The notes below the pieces were generated by a model that was not told the DNA's origin, searched no databases, and saw only the letters and a program-made list of their open reading frames with translations. Source: Deinococcus yavapaiensis KR-236 (lineage in GTDB: Bacteria > Deinococcota > Deinococci > Deinococcales > Deinococcaceae). Taken from it: DNA of 64,000 nucleotides. Both the position numbers and the translations under genes were made by a program. Of the stretch, positions 9,757 to 22,499 are shown one piece after another. The stretch covers positions 124,001-188,000 of the forward strand of contig NZ_QJSX01000011.1 of NCBI RefSeq assembly GCF_003217515.1, given 5' to 3'. Each line of letters starts with the position of its first letter. Within the stretch, counting starts at the first letter, position 1.

Positions 9757-10878
9757 TCAGTCGGCGGAGATGGCGGGCGCTTCCACCGGGCTGCCACGGC
9801 GGCCCAGGGAGTCTTCGGTTTGGTAGTCGAAGGCGTGCAAGCGCGGCAATTCCAGCGTGAGGCGCACGTCGTCACCCGGCGCGACGCGGGCGTGCCCTTC
9901 GAGCTTCGCCGTGAGAGTCTGACCGGCGATGTCGACGATGATGTCCGTCTGCGCGCCGAGCGGCTCCACGACGAGAATCTTGCCGATGAGCGTCGGGCCG
10001 CTCGTCATATCGGTGGCAAGGTCGAGGTGCTCGGGGCGAATCCCCATCCAGATCTGCTTGCCTTCGTACGCGCGCAGCGACTCGGCGAGCGTCCCTTCGG
10101 GGCGGATGACAGAGTCGCCGATCTTGAATTGGCCGCCTTGCACCGTCGCCGTGAGGAAGTTCATGGAGGGCGAACCGATGAAGCCCGCCACGAACTTGTT
10201 GCGCGGGTAATCGTAGAGATTCAGCGGCGTGTCGACTTGCTGAATCAGCCCGTCGCGCATCACGACGATGCGCGTGCCCATCGTCATCGCCTCGACTTGG
10301 TCGTGCGTGACATAGATGATGGTCGTGCCGAGACGGCGGTGCAGCTGGCTGATCTGCGAGCGCATTTCCACGCGGAGCTTCGCGTCGAGGTTCGACAGCG
10401 GCTCGTCCATGAGGAACACCTTCGGTTCGCGCACGATGGCGCGGCCGAGCGCCACGCGTTGACGCTGACCACCGGAGAGTTCCTTCGGCTTGCGGGCGAG
10501 CAGGTGCTCGATTTGCAGGATGCGGGCGGCGTCACGAACGCGCCTGTCGATGTCCGCCTTCGGCGTCTTGCGCAGACGCAAGCCGAACGCCATGTTCTCG
10601 TAGACGTTCATGTGCGGATACAACGCGTAGTTCTGGAACACCATCGCGATGTCGCGGTCCTTCGGCGGCACGTCGTTCACGACGCGTTCCCCGATGCGCA
10701 GCGTGCCGTCCGAGATTTCCTCGAGGCCCGCGATCATGCGCAAGGTCGTGGACTTTCCGCAGCCCGACGGGCCGACGAAAACCATGAACTCCTTGTCCTG
10801 GATGTGCAGGTTGAAGTCCTTGACCGCCGTGGTCTTTCCGTACCGCTTGTAGACGTTTTGCAGCACCACTTCTGCCAT
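9757..10878 (-). CDS. ugpC: UgpC/MalK/MsmX-type ABC transporter ATPase
   Basis: A 373-residue ATPase that energises sugar or glycerol-3-phosphate ABC importers from the cytoplasmic side. Walker A is GPSGCGKST (near residue 36), the Q-loop FQNYALYPHM, signature LSGGQRQRVALGRA and Walker B VFLMDEPLSNLDA. The C-terminal third is the regulatory TOBE/OB domain. It stands alone without permeases, so like MsmX/MsmK it may be a shared ATPase for several carbohydrate importers. The exact symbol is a family convention, not a proven substrate. It has GAAGGAG seven bases before the ATG and a terminator downstream. Confidence 0.88.
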   Translation of the reverse strand: MAEVVLQNVYKRYGKTTAVKDFNLHIQDKEFMVFVGPSGCGKSTTLRMIAGLEEISDGTLRIGERVVNDVPPKDRDIAMVFQNYALYPHMNVYENMAFGLRLRKTPKADIDRRVRDAARILQIEHLLARKPKELSGGQRQRVALGRAIVREPKVFLMDEPLSNLDAKLRVEMRSQISQLHRRLGTTIIYVTHDQVEAMTMGTRIVVMRDGLIQQVDTPLNLYDYPRNKFVAGFIGSPSMNFLTATVQGGQFKIGDSVIRPEGTLAESLRAYEGKQIWMGIRPEHLDLATDMTSGPTLIGKILVVEPLGAQTDIIVDIAGQTLTAKLEGHARVAPGDDVRLTLELPRLHAFDYQTEDSLGRRGSPVEAPAISAD

Positions 10879-11172
10879 GCTGTGACTCCTTCCCCCATCT
10901 CTCGCCCGTGAGCTTCCTCGGACGACCGGGGTGTCGACTGAGATTCTGGGTTACCTTTCCGCCGTGCTGACGAGGGTAGTGTAACACCTTCGTCGCGACC
11001 TCGCAGCACTTCGCGATGGACCGCTACGACCTCGCGGCGGTGAGGAAGGCCTCGCGAAGCCTCGGGCCACGACGGGCATGTCTCACGAAACGCTCTACCT
11101 CTCCTACACGCCGCTTGAAGGTGAAGCGTGAACGCCGCCCACGATCGTCCATTACCCTGGTGCGGAAGACCG

Positions 11173-11592
11173 ATGACGCATTCCCGACCTATCAAGCTCC
11201 TGCTCGTGGAAGACAACCCCGCCGATGTGATCCTCTTCGAGGAGTGTCTGCGCGAGTGGAGCGTTCCGGCTGAGCTGCGTGTCGCGCACGATGGCGTGGA
11301 CGCCTTGACGTGCCTTCGCGACGGTCCAAGGCCCGACATCATCGTCTTGGACCTCAACATGCCGCGCATGGGCGGCATCGAGTTGCTGAGCGAACTCAAG
11401 CGAGAGCCCGCCTTCCAAGCCATCCCGGTGATCGTGTTGACGACGTCGGGCTCGCACGACGACGTGCTCAAGGCCTACGGCAACCACGCCAACGCCTACG
11501 TCGTGAAGCCCAACCGCGTCGACGACTTCTTCGAGATCGCGCGAGTGATGGAAGCTTTCTGGCTGCGCGCCGCGAAGCTGCCGTTCAAATGA
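11173..11592 (+). CDS. single-domain response regulator (Rcp1-like)
   Basis: A 139-residue stand-alone receiver domain: acidic pocket VEDNPAD near residue 13, phosphorylation site Asp60 in IIVLDLNMPRMGG, switch Thr in VLTTSGSHDD and Lys in YVVKPNR. There is no output domain, as in the Rcp1 family that partners with PAS or phytochrome-like kinases. ATG 11173 gives a standard receiver start with GGAAG upstream; an in-frame GTG at 11128 would add 15 residues. No kinase is adjacent, but a related receiver sits beside the kinase at 22,578. Confidence 0.85.
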   Translation: MTHSRPIKLLLVEDNPADVILFEECLREWSVPAELRVAHDGVDALTCLRDGPRPDIIVLDLNMPRMGGIELLSELKREPAFQAIPVIVLTTSGSHDDVLKAYGNHANAYVVKPNRVDDFFEIARVMEAFWLRAAKLPFK

Positions 11593-11597
11593 AGCAA

Positions 11598-11631
11598 GGC
11601 GCTTCCCCTCGCAAAAGCGAGGGGAAGCGCC
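11598..11631. terminator. strong hairpin between convergent genes
   Basis: A 15-bp perfect stem (11598-11612 with 11617-11631) and an AAAA loop between the response regulator stop and the secA stop. It is symmetrical and lacks a T run, so it could serve both strands. Confidence 0.6.
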
Positions 11632-11646
11632 GACACCCACGGTCGC

Positions 11647-14262
<2,616 letters not shown>

Positions 14263-14375
14263 GACCCGAGCAGTATACAGCCTTCACGGGTGAAGCAGGA
14301 ATGAAGGTGAGTAAAGTTCGCTCAAGTTGCATGAGCGCACACGGGGTAAGAACGAAGAAGGCAATGACGCCCGGT

Positions 14376-15365
14376 TCACGACGACGCGAGCGGCAAGTAC
14401 GCCGCCGCACCCGCCGAAAGTCCCTCCACCTCTCGTCCTGCCAGCACCGCCGCCGCTCCCGCGAGCGCGATCATCGCTCCGTTGTCGGTATTGAGTCCGC
14501 GGCCCGGAAAGAACACGCGGAGGTCCGTCGCTCCGAACGCTTCTCGCAAGGCCGCGTTCGCCGCCACGCCGCCCGACACGACGACCGTGTCGCGCCCGAG
14601 GGTGCGCGCGGCACGCCGAGTCGTCGTCACGAGCGCGTCGACGACGGCCCGCTGAAAGCTCGCGGCGATGTCCTCGGTTCGGTACCGTCCGCCGCGCACG
14701 GCGAGGAGCGCGGCCGTCTTGAGGCCGCTGAAGGAAAAGTCGAAGCCTCCTTGTCCGGCGAGGGGCCGCGTGAACGGTACGGCGGCGGCATCTCCGCTCT
14801 CGGCCGCCCGCGAAATAGCAGGACCGCCGGGAAAGCCGAGGTCGAGCAGACGCGCGACCTTGTCGAACGCTTCTCCTGCCGCGTCGTCGCGTGTGGCGCC
14901 CACGAGTTTGTACTCTCCGACGCGCTCGATGTCGAACAAGTGCGTGTGCCCGCCCGACACGACGAGGGCGAGGTACGGCGGAGCGAGTTCGGCTTCGGAC
15001 GCGGCGGCGTAGATGTGCCCTTCGAGGTGGTGCACGGCGTAAAAAGGCTTGCCGAGCCCTTGCGCGAGGCCCTTGCCGTACAACAAGCCGACGAGAAGCG
15101 CCCCCACGAGGCCGGGGCCGTGCGTGGCGGCGACCGCGTCGATGTCCGACATCTTCACGCCCGCTTCGCTCAAGGCGGCGACCGTGACTTCGTCGATCCG
15201 CTCGACGTGCTCGCGTGACGCGAGTTCGGGCATGACACCGCCGAACTTCGCGTGGACCATCTGCGTCCAGACGGTGTTCGCGACGACGACGGGAACGCCG
15301 CCGTCGATTCGCACGAGGCCCACGCCCGTGTCGTCGCAGGACGTGTCGATTCCGAGGATCAGCAT
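14376..15365 (-). CDS. tsaD: tRNA N6-adenosine threonylcarbamoyltransferase TsaD
   Basis: A 329-residue protein that transfers the threonylcarbamoyl group to A37 of ANN-decoding tRNAs with TsaB and TsaE. It begins MLILGIDTSCDDTGVG, has the metal-binding HHLEGHIYAA motif and the ASKH-fold segments LALVVSGGHTHLF and GVAANAALREAF. The start at 15365 fits the family N-terminus and is preceded by TATCCT and six bases, a leaderless-type start. Upstream in-frame residues are Arg/Ser-rich and non-coding in character. Confidence 0.97.
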   Translation of the reverse strand: MLILGIDTSCDDTGVGLVRIDGGVPVVVANTVWTQMVHAKFGGVMPELASREHVERIDEVTVAALSEAGVKMSDIDAVAATHGPGLVGALLVGLLYGKGLAQGLGKPFYAVHHLEGHIYAAASEAELAPPYLALVVSGGHTHLFDIERVGEYKLVGATRDDAAGEAFDKVARLLDLGFPGGPAISRAAESGDAAAVPFTRPLAGQGGFDFSFSGLKTAALLAVRGGRYRTEDIAASFQRAVVDALVTTTRRAARTLGRDTVVVSGGVAANAALREAFGATDLRVFFPGRGLNTDNGAMIALAGAAAVLAGREVEGLSAGAAAYLPLASS

Positions 15366-15410
15366 GACGCAAGGATAGCGCCACCGTCCTTCGCGAGCCG
15401 TGAAAGAGGA

Positions 15411-15434
15411 GCGAGGCGAACGCGTTCGCCTCGC
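15411..15434 (-). terminator. palindromic terminator-like hairpin
   Basis: A perfect 24-bp palindrome (GCGAGGCGAACG and its complement) located between the MBL gene stop (15454) and the tsaD start. On the minus strand it is followed by TCCTCTTTC, so it probably ends the MBL transcript. Confidence 0.5.
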
Positions 15435-15453
15435 TTTCCGAAGTCGAGCGCGG

Positions 15454-16392
15454 CTAGAACAGGAAGTACTCCGGCACGAATTCGTAGCCGCCACCTTCGC
15501 GGCGGCGCACGTACCCGATTCCGGGCCACGGGAAGTGGTACCCGACGACGCGCAGGCGATCGTTCGAGGCGCGGTCGAAGAGTCGGGCGCGCGTGGCGAC
15601 GGCCGTGGGCTTGTCGGCGTCGAAGCCGAGGTAGTTGGCGGGGAAGCGCAGCGACAGGATGGATTGGCCGCCCGCGTCGGCGAGGTGCATGAGTTGCTGG
15701 TCGCCGCTGCGGACGAGGACTGCGAATTGGCCGGCCGTGTGGCCGTAGGCAGGCACCGTGGTGACGCCGGGAACGATCTCGGCGTTTTCTCCGAGCAGCG
15801 TGAATCGCGCGCGGTTGGCGATGAGGTTTTTCTGCACGGCGGCGCTGGGCTGCGCCTGAGTTGCCCAGAAGTTGAACTCGGCTTCGCCCATCACGAGGCG
15901 GGCGCCGGGAAAGCTGGCGAGCCCCCCGATGTGATCGCCGTGCCCGTGCGTGAGAAACACCGTGGTGACGTCAGCGGGGCGGTAGCCGGCGGCCGCCATG
16001 TTCGCCAAGAGACGGCCGGCGTCGCCTCCACGGCCGGTGTCGATCAAGACACGCTGCGTTCCCGTGTCGATCAGCATCGGGTTGAAGTTGTTGACGTAGC
16101 GCGCGGGATCGATGAAGTTCTCGCGCAAGGCGGCGGCGAACTGATCTTGCAGTTCGGGATTGGCGCCCCAGTTGGGAAGCGCCGCGCCCGGCGCGGCCTG
16201 CCCGTCACTGAGAACGACGACCGTGAAATCGCCGACTTTGGTGCGGTAGAAGCCGCCGCCGTTGGTGCCGGCGGCGGGCGCGTTCTGGCTCGTCTGGGCT
16301 TTGGCGGTGAATCCGCTCGTGGCGGCGACGAGGCTGGCGCCGAGGGTGAGTTTGAGGGCGTCGCGGCGGTCAAGGTTCTTACGGTTGGTCAT
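15454..16392 (-). CDS. Tat-exported MBL-fold metallo-hydrolase
   Basis: A 312-residue metallo-beta-lactamase-fold hydrolase. The N-terminus MTNRKNLDRRDALKLTLGAS carries a twin-arginine signal and is followed by an Ala-rich h-region and SGFTAKAQ, a plausible cleavage site, so export through Tat is predicted. The dinuclear metal site is THGHGDHIGG (HxHxDH), with downstream metal ligands in YGHTAGQF and HLADAGG. The substrate is unknown; lactonase, glyoxalase II-like and beta-lactamase-like relatives all share this fold. ATG 16392 has GGAGG seven bases upstream; an earlier in-frame start at 16428 has none. Confidence 0.85.
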   Translation of the reverse strand: MTNRKNLDRRDALKLTLGASLVAATSGFTAKAQTSQNAPAAGTNGGGFYRTKVGDFTVVVLSDGQAAPGAALPNWGANPELQDQFAAALRENFIDPARYVNNFNPMLIDTGTQRVLIDTGRGGDAGRLLANMAAAGYRPADVTTVFLTHGHGDHIGGLASFPGARLVMGEAEFNFWATQAQPSAAVQKNLIANRARFTLLGENAEIVPGVTTVPAYGHTAGQFAVLVRSGDQQLMHLADAGGQSILSLRFPANYLGFDADKPTAVATRARLFDRASNDRLRVVGYHFPWPGIGYVRRREGGGYEFVPEYFLF

Positions 16393-16578
16393 CCCGTGTC
16401 CTCCAAGGAAGTAAAATGGCCCCCACATCGTCGTTCATACCGATTTCTGCGAACACACGATCTGCTACAGTGCGTACGTCGAGCACACGAAGATAAAGAG
16501 AACCTGAAATGCAACTTTTCCGTGAGCCGACTCGTACCTGAAGGTAAGTCAGAGATTCTGACCGAAAGGAACCGCTGC

Positions 16579-17274
16579 ATGTATCCCAACACCATCGCGA
16601 CTTCTTCCGTTTCGACCGTTCGATCCTTCTTCAACCGGACGTACTCGTGGATGACGATGGGCCTGGCCCTCACGGCGGGCATCGCGTACCTCACGAGCAC
16701 GAACGAGAACCTGCTCGGTTTCGTCGCCGAAAACTTCTTGATGCTGATGCTGCTTCAGCTCGGCGTCGTCTTCGGGTTGAGCTTTTTGATCAACCGCGTG
16801 TCCGCCGGCGTCGCGAGCGGCCTGTTCGTGCTGTACGCGGCGCTGACGGGACTGACGTTCTCCATCCTGCCCGCCATCTATCCGGCGGCGGACATCCTCG
16901 CGGCGTTCGTCACGACGGCGGGCATGTTCGGCGCGATGAGCTTGCTCGGCTACACCACCAAGATCGACCTCACGCGCTTCCGGGGCATCTTGCTGATGGC
17001 GCTGATCGGCCTCGTCATCGCCAGCCTCGTCAACATCTTCCTCGCGAGCGGACCGTTGAGTTGGATCATCTCCATCGTCGGCGTGATCCTCTTCGCGGCC
17101 CTCACCGCCTACGACACGCAAAAACTCAAGGAACTCGCCTTGAGCGGCGTCGACGCGAGCAGCGCGACGGGCGAGAAGCTCGCCGTGTACGGCGCCTTGA
17201 CGCTGTACCTCGACTTCATCAACATGTTCATGTTCATCTTGCGCTTGTTCGGACTCGCGCGCAGCAGCGACTGA
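16579..17274 (+). CDS. Bax inhibitor-1/YccA family membrane protein
   Basis: A 231-residue protein with seven hydrophobic helices and the family signature near the end (LTAYDTQKLKEL, followed by GALTLYLDFINMFMFILRLFG). In bacteria the family includes pH-sensitive calcium-leak channels and FtsH-modulating YccA; which role applies is not evident. ATG 16579 is preceded by AAAGGA. A clear terminator follows at 17295-17317. Confidence 0.88.
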   Translation: MYPNTIATSSVSTVRSFFNRTYSWMTMGLALTAGIAYLTSTNENLLGFVAENFLMLMLLQLGVVFGLSFLINRVSAGVASGLFVLYAALTGLTFSILPAIYPAADILAAFVTTAGMFGAMSLLGYTTKIDLTRFRGILLMALIGLVIASLVNIFLASGPLSWIISIVGVILFAALTAYDTQKLKELALSGVDASSATGEKLAVYGALTLYLDFINMFMFILRLFGLARSSD

Positions 17275-17294
17275 CTTCACTCGCTCGCCGTCAC

Positions 17295-17317
17295 AGCCCC
17301 CGCTCGGGGGCTTTTTT
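17295..17317 (+). terminator. rho-independent terminator
   Basis: Stem AGCCCCC/GGGGGCT with a GCTC loop followed by a run of six T, 20 bp after the BI-1 gene stop. This is the clearest intrinsic terminator in the window. Confidence 0.9.
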
Positions 17318-17331
17318 CGTATTCTGGCCGC

Positions 17332-17880
17332 GTGATCCGCCCTGCCACGCCCACCGACGCGTTCTTCGCTGCGCCCCTGATTCAAGAAACCATCGGCGAC
17401 ATCGGCCTCGCGTTGACGGGCGCGCGAAGAAACGAGGAGGCCGAGCCGATCATCGCGGCGTTCTTTCGGCAGCCCGCCAATCGGCTGAGCTTCGAGAACA
17501 CCTTCGTGGCCGAGCTCGGCGGTCGGCCCGCCGGACTGCTGATCGCGTACGACGGCGCGCGGGCGCACGACCTCGACGCTCCTTTTCGCGAGCGCCTCCG
17601 CACACTCGGTCTTCGCAACCACATCGATTCCGAGACGAGCGCGGGCGAGTTCTACCTCGACACGATCGTCGTGCAGGCCGCACACCGCGGGCGCGGCCTG
17701 GCGAAACGACTCATCCTCGCCGCCGAGGAAGAAGCGCGGACGCTCGGCTTGCCGACCGCGCTTCTCGTCAGCCCGTCGAACACGGTCGCTTGGAACCTCT
17801 ACCGTTCGGTGGGCTACGAGGAGGACGCGCGCGTGACCGTCGCGGGACACGCGTACGCCCACCTCGTGAAGCGCCCGTGA
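17332..17880 (+). CDS. GNAT-family N-acetyltransferase
   Basis: A 182-residue acetyltransferase with acetyl-CoA binding segment LDTIVVQAAHRGRGLAKRLILAAEEEA and C-terminal NTVAWNLYRSVGYEEDARV. The substrate is unknown. The start is GTG 17332, preceded by TATTCT and exactly six bases, a leaderless-type start just after the BI-1 terminator. Its stop lies one base from the stop of convergent treS. Confidence 0.82.
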   Translation: MIRPATPTDAFFAAPLIQETIGDIGLALTGARRNEEAEPIIAAFFRQPANRLSFENTFVAELGGRPAGLLIAYDGARAHDLDAPFRERLRTLGLRNHIDSETSAGEFYLDTIVVQAAHRGRGLAKRLILAAEEEARTLGLPTALLVSPSNTVAWNLYRSVGYEEDARVTVAGHAYAHLVKRP

Positions 17881-17881
17881 C

Positions 17882-19531
<1,650 letters not shown>

Positions 19532-19613
19532 GAGAGGCAGTGTAACCTCCACGCCGCCTTTCACGCAGATTCCACGAGACGAGGGTCTTTAGAAAAGCGC
19601 AAGAATTACGCCC

Positions 19614-19633
19614 CCTCTCCTTAGCGGGAGAGG
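19614..19633 (-). terminator. weak hairpin downstream of osmC
   Basis: A 7-bp stem (CCTCTCC with GGAGAGG) and 6-nt loop 25 bp after the osmC stop. It may end the osmC transcript; on the minus strand only short T stretches follow. Confidence 0.35.
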
Positions 19634-19657
19634 AGGCGAAGAACCTCGAAGGCCGAG

Positions 19658-20095
19658 TTACTCCAGCGTCGCTTGCACGCTGATCGCCAAGTTGTTCCTC
19701 AAGGCGCCCGAGATCGGGCAGCCTTGCTCGGCTTCCTCGGCGAGGCGCTGAAAGCCTTCTTGGTCGAGGCCGTCGGCGCTTCCACGCACGACGAGTTGCA
19801 TCTCGGCGAGCTTGAAGCCTCCCGGCACTTGATTCATGACGCAGGTCGCCTCGGTGTGAAGGTCGCGCGGCTCGTGTCCGTGACTTTTGAGGACGTTCGA
19901 GAACGCCATCGTGAAGCATCCGGCGTGAGCGGCGGCGACGAGTTCCTCGGGATTGGTACCTTGGCCGTCCTCGAAACGGGTGTGGTAGCTGTACGCCGTG
20001 TCCTTGAGGACCCCGCTCGGCGTGGACAGTTCACCTCGACCGCTGCGAAGATCGCCCGTCCAATGAGCGTTGGCTTTTCTCTTGATGTTCGCCAT
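19658..20095 (-). CDS. osmC: OsmC-family peroxidase
   Basis: A 145-residue thiol peroxidase of the OsmC subfamily, which reduces organic hydroperoxides with a pair of cysteines. Family segments are AHWTGDLRSGRGELSTPSGV, RFEDGQGTNPEELVAAAHAGCFTMA (first active Cys) and EAEQGCPISGALR (second Cys). Start 20095 aligns with OsmC. Two further in-frame ATGs lie 9 and 12 bp upstream, and the one at 20104 is better spaced from GAGG, so the true start may be three codons earlier. Confidence 0.93.
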   Translation of the reverse strand: MANIKRKANAHWTGDLRSGRGELSTPSGVLKDTAYSYHTRFEDGQGTNPEELVAAAHAGCFTMAFSNVLKSHGHEPRDLHTEATCVMNQVPGGFKLAEMQLVVRGSADGLDQEGFQRLAEEAEQGCPISGALRNNLAISVQATLE

Positions 20096-20256
20096 GGCGG
20101 CCATCATGACCTCGCCTCGACGACTCTTACGGTGAACATACGAACAGAATTGAGGATTTGTGAACGTGGGTGTTCACCCAATCTTTCGAGTGCGTGACAT
20201 GAAGGACCCTCATGATGTATATGAGAAGTACGAGCGTTGCTCGAAGGAGGAGACGT

Positions 20257-21591
20257 ATGAAGTTCAGATACTCATTGACGACGTTGCTGCTGTTGGGCAG
20301 CACAGCCTTCGCGGGCGGCGGAAGCGGAGAGCCGACGCAACAGCCTGCCGTGCGTCCGGCCGTGCCCGCCCAAACCCAGCCCGTGTCATGCACGGACGCC
20401 GCGCCATACGCGCGCGCCGCGATCGACCTCGTCGTGCAGCGCGGCCTCATCGTCGGATACCCCGGTGGATCCTTCGATTGGTGCGACGCCGCCACGCGGC
20501 AAGAAGTCGCCGTGATCTTCGCGCGGCTTCTGACGCTGTACAAGCTCGAAGACATCGCGCGCAACACGCAAGAGCTGCAAACGCTGCAACTCGGCTTGCA
20601 AGAAATTTTGCGCGCCATCAGCGAACTGCAAGATCAGGTGCGCGCCCAAGCGCAACAAATCGACCAACTTCAAAACCAAATCCGCGCCATCCAAGACGCG
20701 CTCGGCCGCGTCACCACCACCCCTGGCCCGGCAGGCGCTCAAGGCCCCGCGGGCGCGACGGGCGCCCAAGGCCCCGCCGGCGAGCAAGGTCCCGCCGGTC
20801 CCCAAGGTCCTGCCGGTGCGACGGGCGCCCAAGGCCCCGCCGGCGAGCAAGGTCCCGCCGGTCCCCAAGGCCCTGCGGGCGCGACGGGCGCCCAAGGCCC
20901 CGCTGGCGAGCAAGGCCCCGCCGGTCCCCAAGGTCCTGCCGGTGCGACGGGCGCTCAAGGCCCCGCCGGTGAGCAAGGTCCTGCCGGCCCTCAAGGCCCT
21001 GCGGGCGCGACGGGCGCTCAAGGCCCCGCCGGTGAGCAAGGTCCTGCCGGCCCCGCCGGTCCTCAAGGCCCCGCGGGCGCGACGGGCGCCCAAGGCCCCG
21101 CCGGTCCTCAAGGCCCCGCGGGCGAGCAAGGCCCGGTCGGTCCCCAAGGCCCCGAGGGCCGCGCCGGGCGCGACTTCGTGCCGCCCGCCGAGCCTTTCCG
21201 CACGACCTCGTACCTCGGCGTGAGCTTGTACAGCGTCTTACAGCAAAACGTCGGCCAAGTTGTTCGCGTCATCGCCGGGAACGATTCGCTCGTCGGCAAC
21301 TTCGGCTTGCGCGTGAGCGGCGACATCACCATCAACGGCACGTCGCCCGGCAACAGCGTCGCCCTCGCGGGCACGTACCGCACGACGATCGGCCTCGTCG
21401 ACGGCTACGTCGGCATCGGCGGCGGCTTGAACTTGTCGAACCAAGCGACGTTCGGCGAAGGCGTGCTCGGCGTCGACTACCGCCTGCTCGAAAACGTCGC
21501 CTTGTTCGGCGAAGCGCGCTCGCGCTACTACTTCGACGGCAGCAACGCCAACATCGGTTCGATCGCGTTCGGCGTGCAACTGCGCTTCTGA
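20257..21591 (+). CDS. SLH-domain envelope protein with collagen-like repeat and C-terminal barrel-like domain
   Basis: A 444-residue secreted protein in four blocks. (1) Signal peptide MKFRYSLTTLLLLGSTAFA. (2) One SLH domain at about residues 43-98 (AAIDLVVQRGLIVGYPGGSF, TRQEVAVIFARLL), which in Deinococcus binds pyruvylated cell-wall polymer. (3) A coiled coil at about 100-155 rich in Gln/Leu. (4) An uninterrupted Gly-X-Y tract from Gly157 to about Gly304 (50 glycines), then a 140-residue domain ending in alternating strands and a terminal Phe, as in outer-membrane beta-barrel proteins. The order SLH, coiled coil, barrel resembles SlpA-type proteins of the genus with the collagen-like stalk inserted. 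AAGGAGGA precedes ATG 20257 and a terminator follows. Confidence 0.85.
   Translation: MKFRYSLTTLLLLGSTAFAGGGSGEPTQQPAVRPAVPAQTQPVSCTDAAPYARAAIDLVVQRGLIVGYPGGSFDWCDAATRQEVAVIFARLLTLYKLEDIARNTQELQTLQLGLQEILRAISELQDQVRAQAQQIDQLQNQIRAIQDALGRVTTTPGPAGAQGPAGATGAQGPAGEQGPAGPQGPAGATGAQGPAGEQGPAGPQGPAGATGAQGPAGEQGPAGPQGPAGATGAQGPAGEQGPAGPQGPAGATGAQGPAGEQGPAGPAGPQGPAGATGAQGPAGPQGPAGEQGPVGPQGPEGRAGRDFVPPAEPFRTTSYLGVSLYSVLQQNVGQVVRVIAGNDSLVGNFGLRVSGDITINGTSPGNSVALAGTYRTTIGLVDGYVGIGGGLNLSNQATFGEGVLGVDYRLLENVALFGEARSRYYFDGSNANIGSIAFGVQLRF
20752..21075 (+). repeat. tandem 63-bp coding repeat of the collagen-like region
   Basis: Five consecutive units start at 20752, 20815, 20878, 20941 and 21004. Each encodes a 21-residue block beginning GATGAQGPAGEQ; the fifth unit is 72 bp. 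Differences are mainly at third codon positions, so copy number probably varies by recombination or slippage. Confidence 0.9.
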
Positions 21592-21617
21592 TCGCAAGTT
21601 CGAAGACGTCACCTCGC

Positions 21618-21640
21618 ACCCCTCCCGAGTCGGGAGGGGT
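21618..21640 (+). terminator. rho-independent terminator of the SLH protein gene
   Basis: Stem ACCCCTCCCG/CGGGAGGGGT with a 3-nt loop and TTTT following, 26 bp after the stop. The T run runs directly into the TACACT box of the next gene. Confidence 0.85.
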
Positions 21641-21653
21641 TTTACACTGAGGC

Positions 21654-22487
21654 ATGTCGCATTGGGGCGTGGAAAGTTGGACGTTCGGCCGGGAGCTCAA
21701 GGGATTTCGCAAGCTCGCGCGTGACGAGCGCGGCGCGGTGCTGCTGCTGCACGGCTACGGTGAGCACGCGGGCCGCTACGGGCACGTCGTCGAAGCCCTC
21801 GCCGACGCTGGTTTCAGCGTGTACGCGTACGATCAGCGCGGGCACGGCCAATCGAGCGGACCGCGCGCCCTCGTGCGCATGGCCGACCTCGCCGAAGACC
21901 ACCTCGCGGCGCGCGAGTGGTTGCGCGCGCACGTGAAGACGCCGGTGTTCGCCCTCGGGCACTCGATGGGCGGTCTCGTCACGGCGATGAGCGTCGTTCG
22001 CGATTCGCGGGGCCTCGCGGGTGTGATCTTGTCCAGTCCGGCGCTCGTGACGGGACAAGACGCGCCGCCGCTCGTGCGTCGCCTCGCGCCTTTGATCGCG
22101 CTCGTCGCGCCGAGCTTTCCCGCCAGCGTCATCGAAAAAGGCGTCTTGTCGCGCCAAGCCCAAGTGCAAGAAGCCTTCGACGCCGACCCGTTGTGCTACA
22201 CGGGCAAGGTGAAGGCGCGAACGGGCGCGGAGATGATGACGGCGGGCCACGCCTTGTGGTCGCAGCTGGACCGCTGGAGCCTTCCGACGCTCGTCATTCA
22301 CGGTGACGCCGACCGTCTCATCACCGTGGAAGGCTCGCGGCGTTTTCTGCGTGAAGTCAAGAGCGCGGACGTGCAGTACTGGGAAGTGGCGGGGGGGTAT
22401 CACGAACTGTTCAACGACGAGGGCGCGGACGAGGCGATCGCGAAGGTCACGTCTTGGTTGAACGGGCACGTCCAATTAAGAGCGTGA
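21654..22487 (+). CDS. alpha/beta hydrolase (monoacylglycerol-lipase-like)
   Basis: A 277-residue serine hydrolase. It has the oxyanion region LLHGYGEHAGRY, the nucleophile elbow FALGHSMGGLV, an Asp in VIHGDADRLI and a late His in GGYHELFND, the catalytic triad order of the hydrolase_4 (lysophospholipase/MGL) family. A monoglyceride or lysophospholipid substrate is inferred from that family. No signal peptide is seen. TACACT five bases before the ATG indicates a leaderless start. Confidence 0.87.
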   Translation: MSHWGVESWTFGRELKGFRKLARDERGAVLLLHGYGEHAGRYGHVVEALADAGFSVYAYDQRGHGQSSGPRALVRMADLAEDHLAAREWLRAHVKTPVFALGHSMGGLVTAMSVVRDSRGLAGVILSSPALVTGQDAPPLVRRLAPLIALVAPSFPASVIEKGVLSRQAQVQEAFDADPLCYTGKVKARTGAEMMTAGHALWSQLDRWSLPTLVIHGDADRLITVEGSRRFLREVKSADVQYWEVAGGYHELFNDEGADEAIAKVTSWLNGHVQLRA

Positions 22488-22499
22488 ACGTCACTTGAA

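Noticed and set aside
20752..21120. CRISPR-like array
   Set aside because: The repeats are contiguous 63-bp coding units without spacers, in frame and encoding Gly-X-Y triplets.
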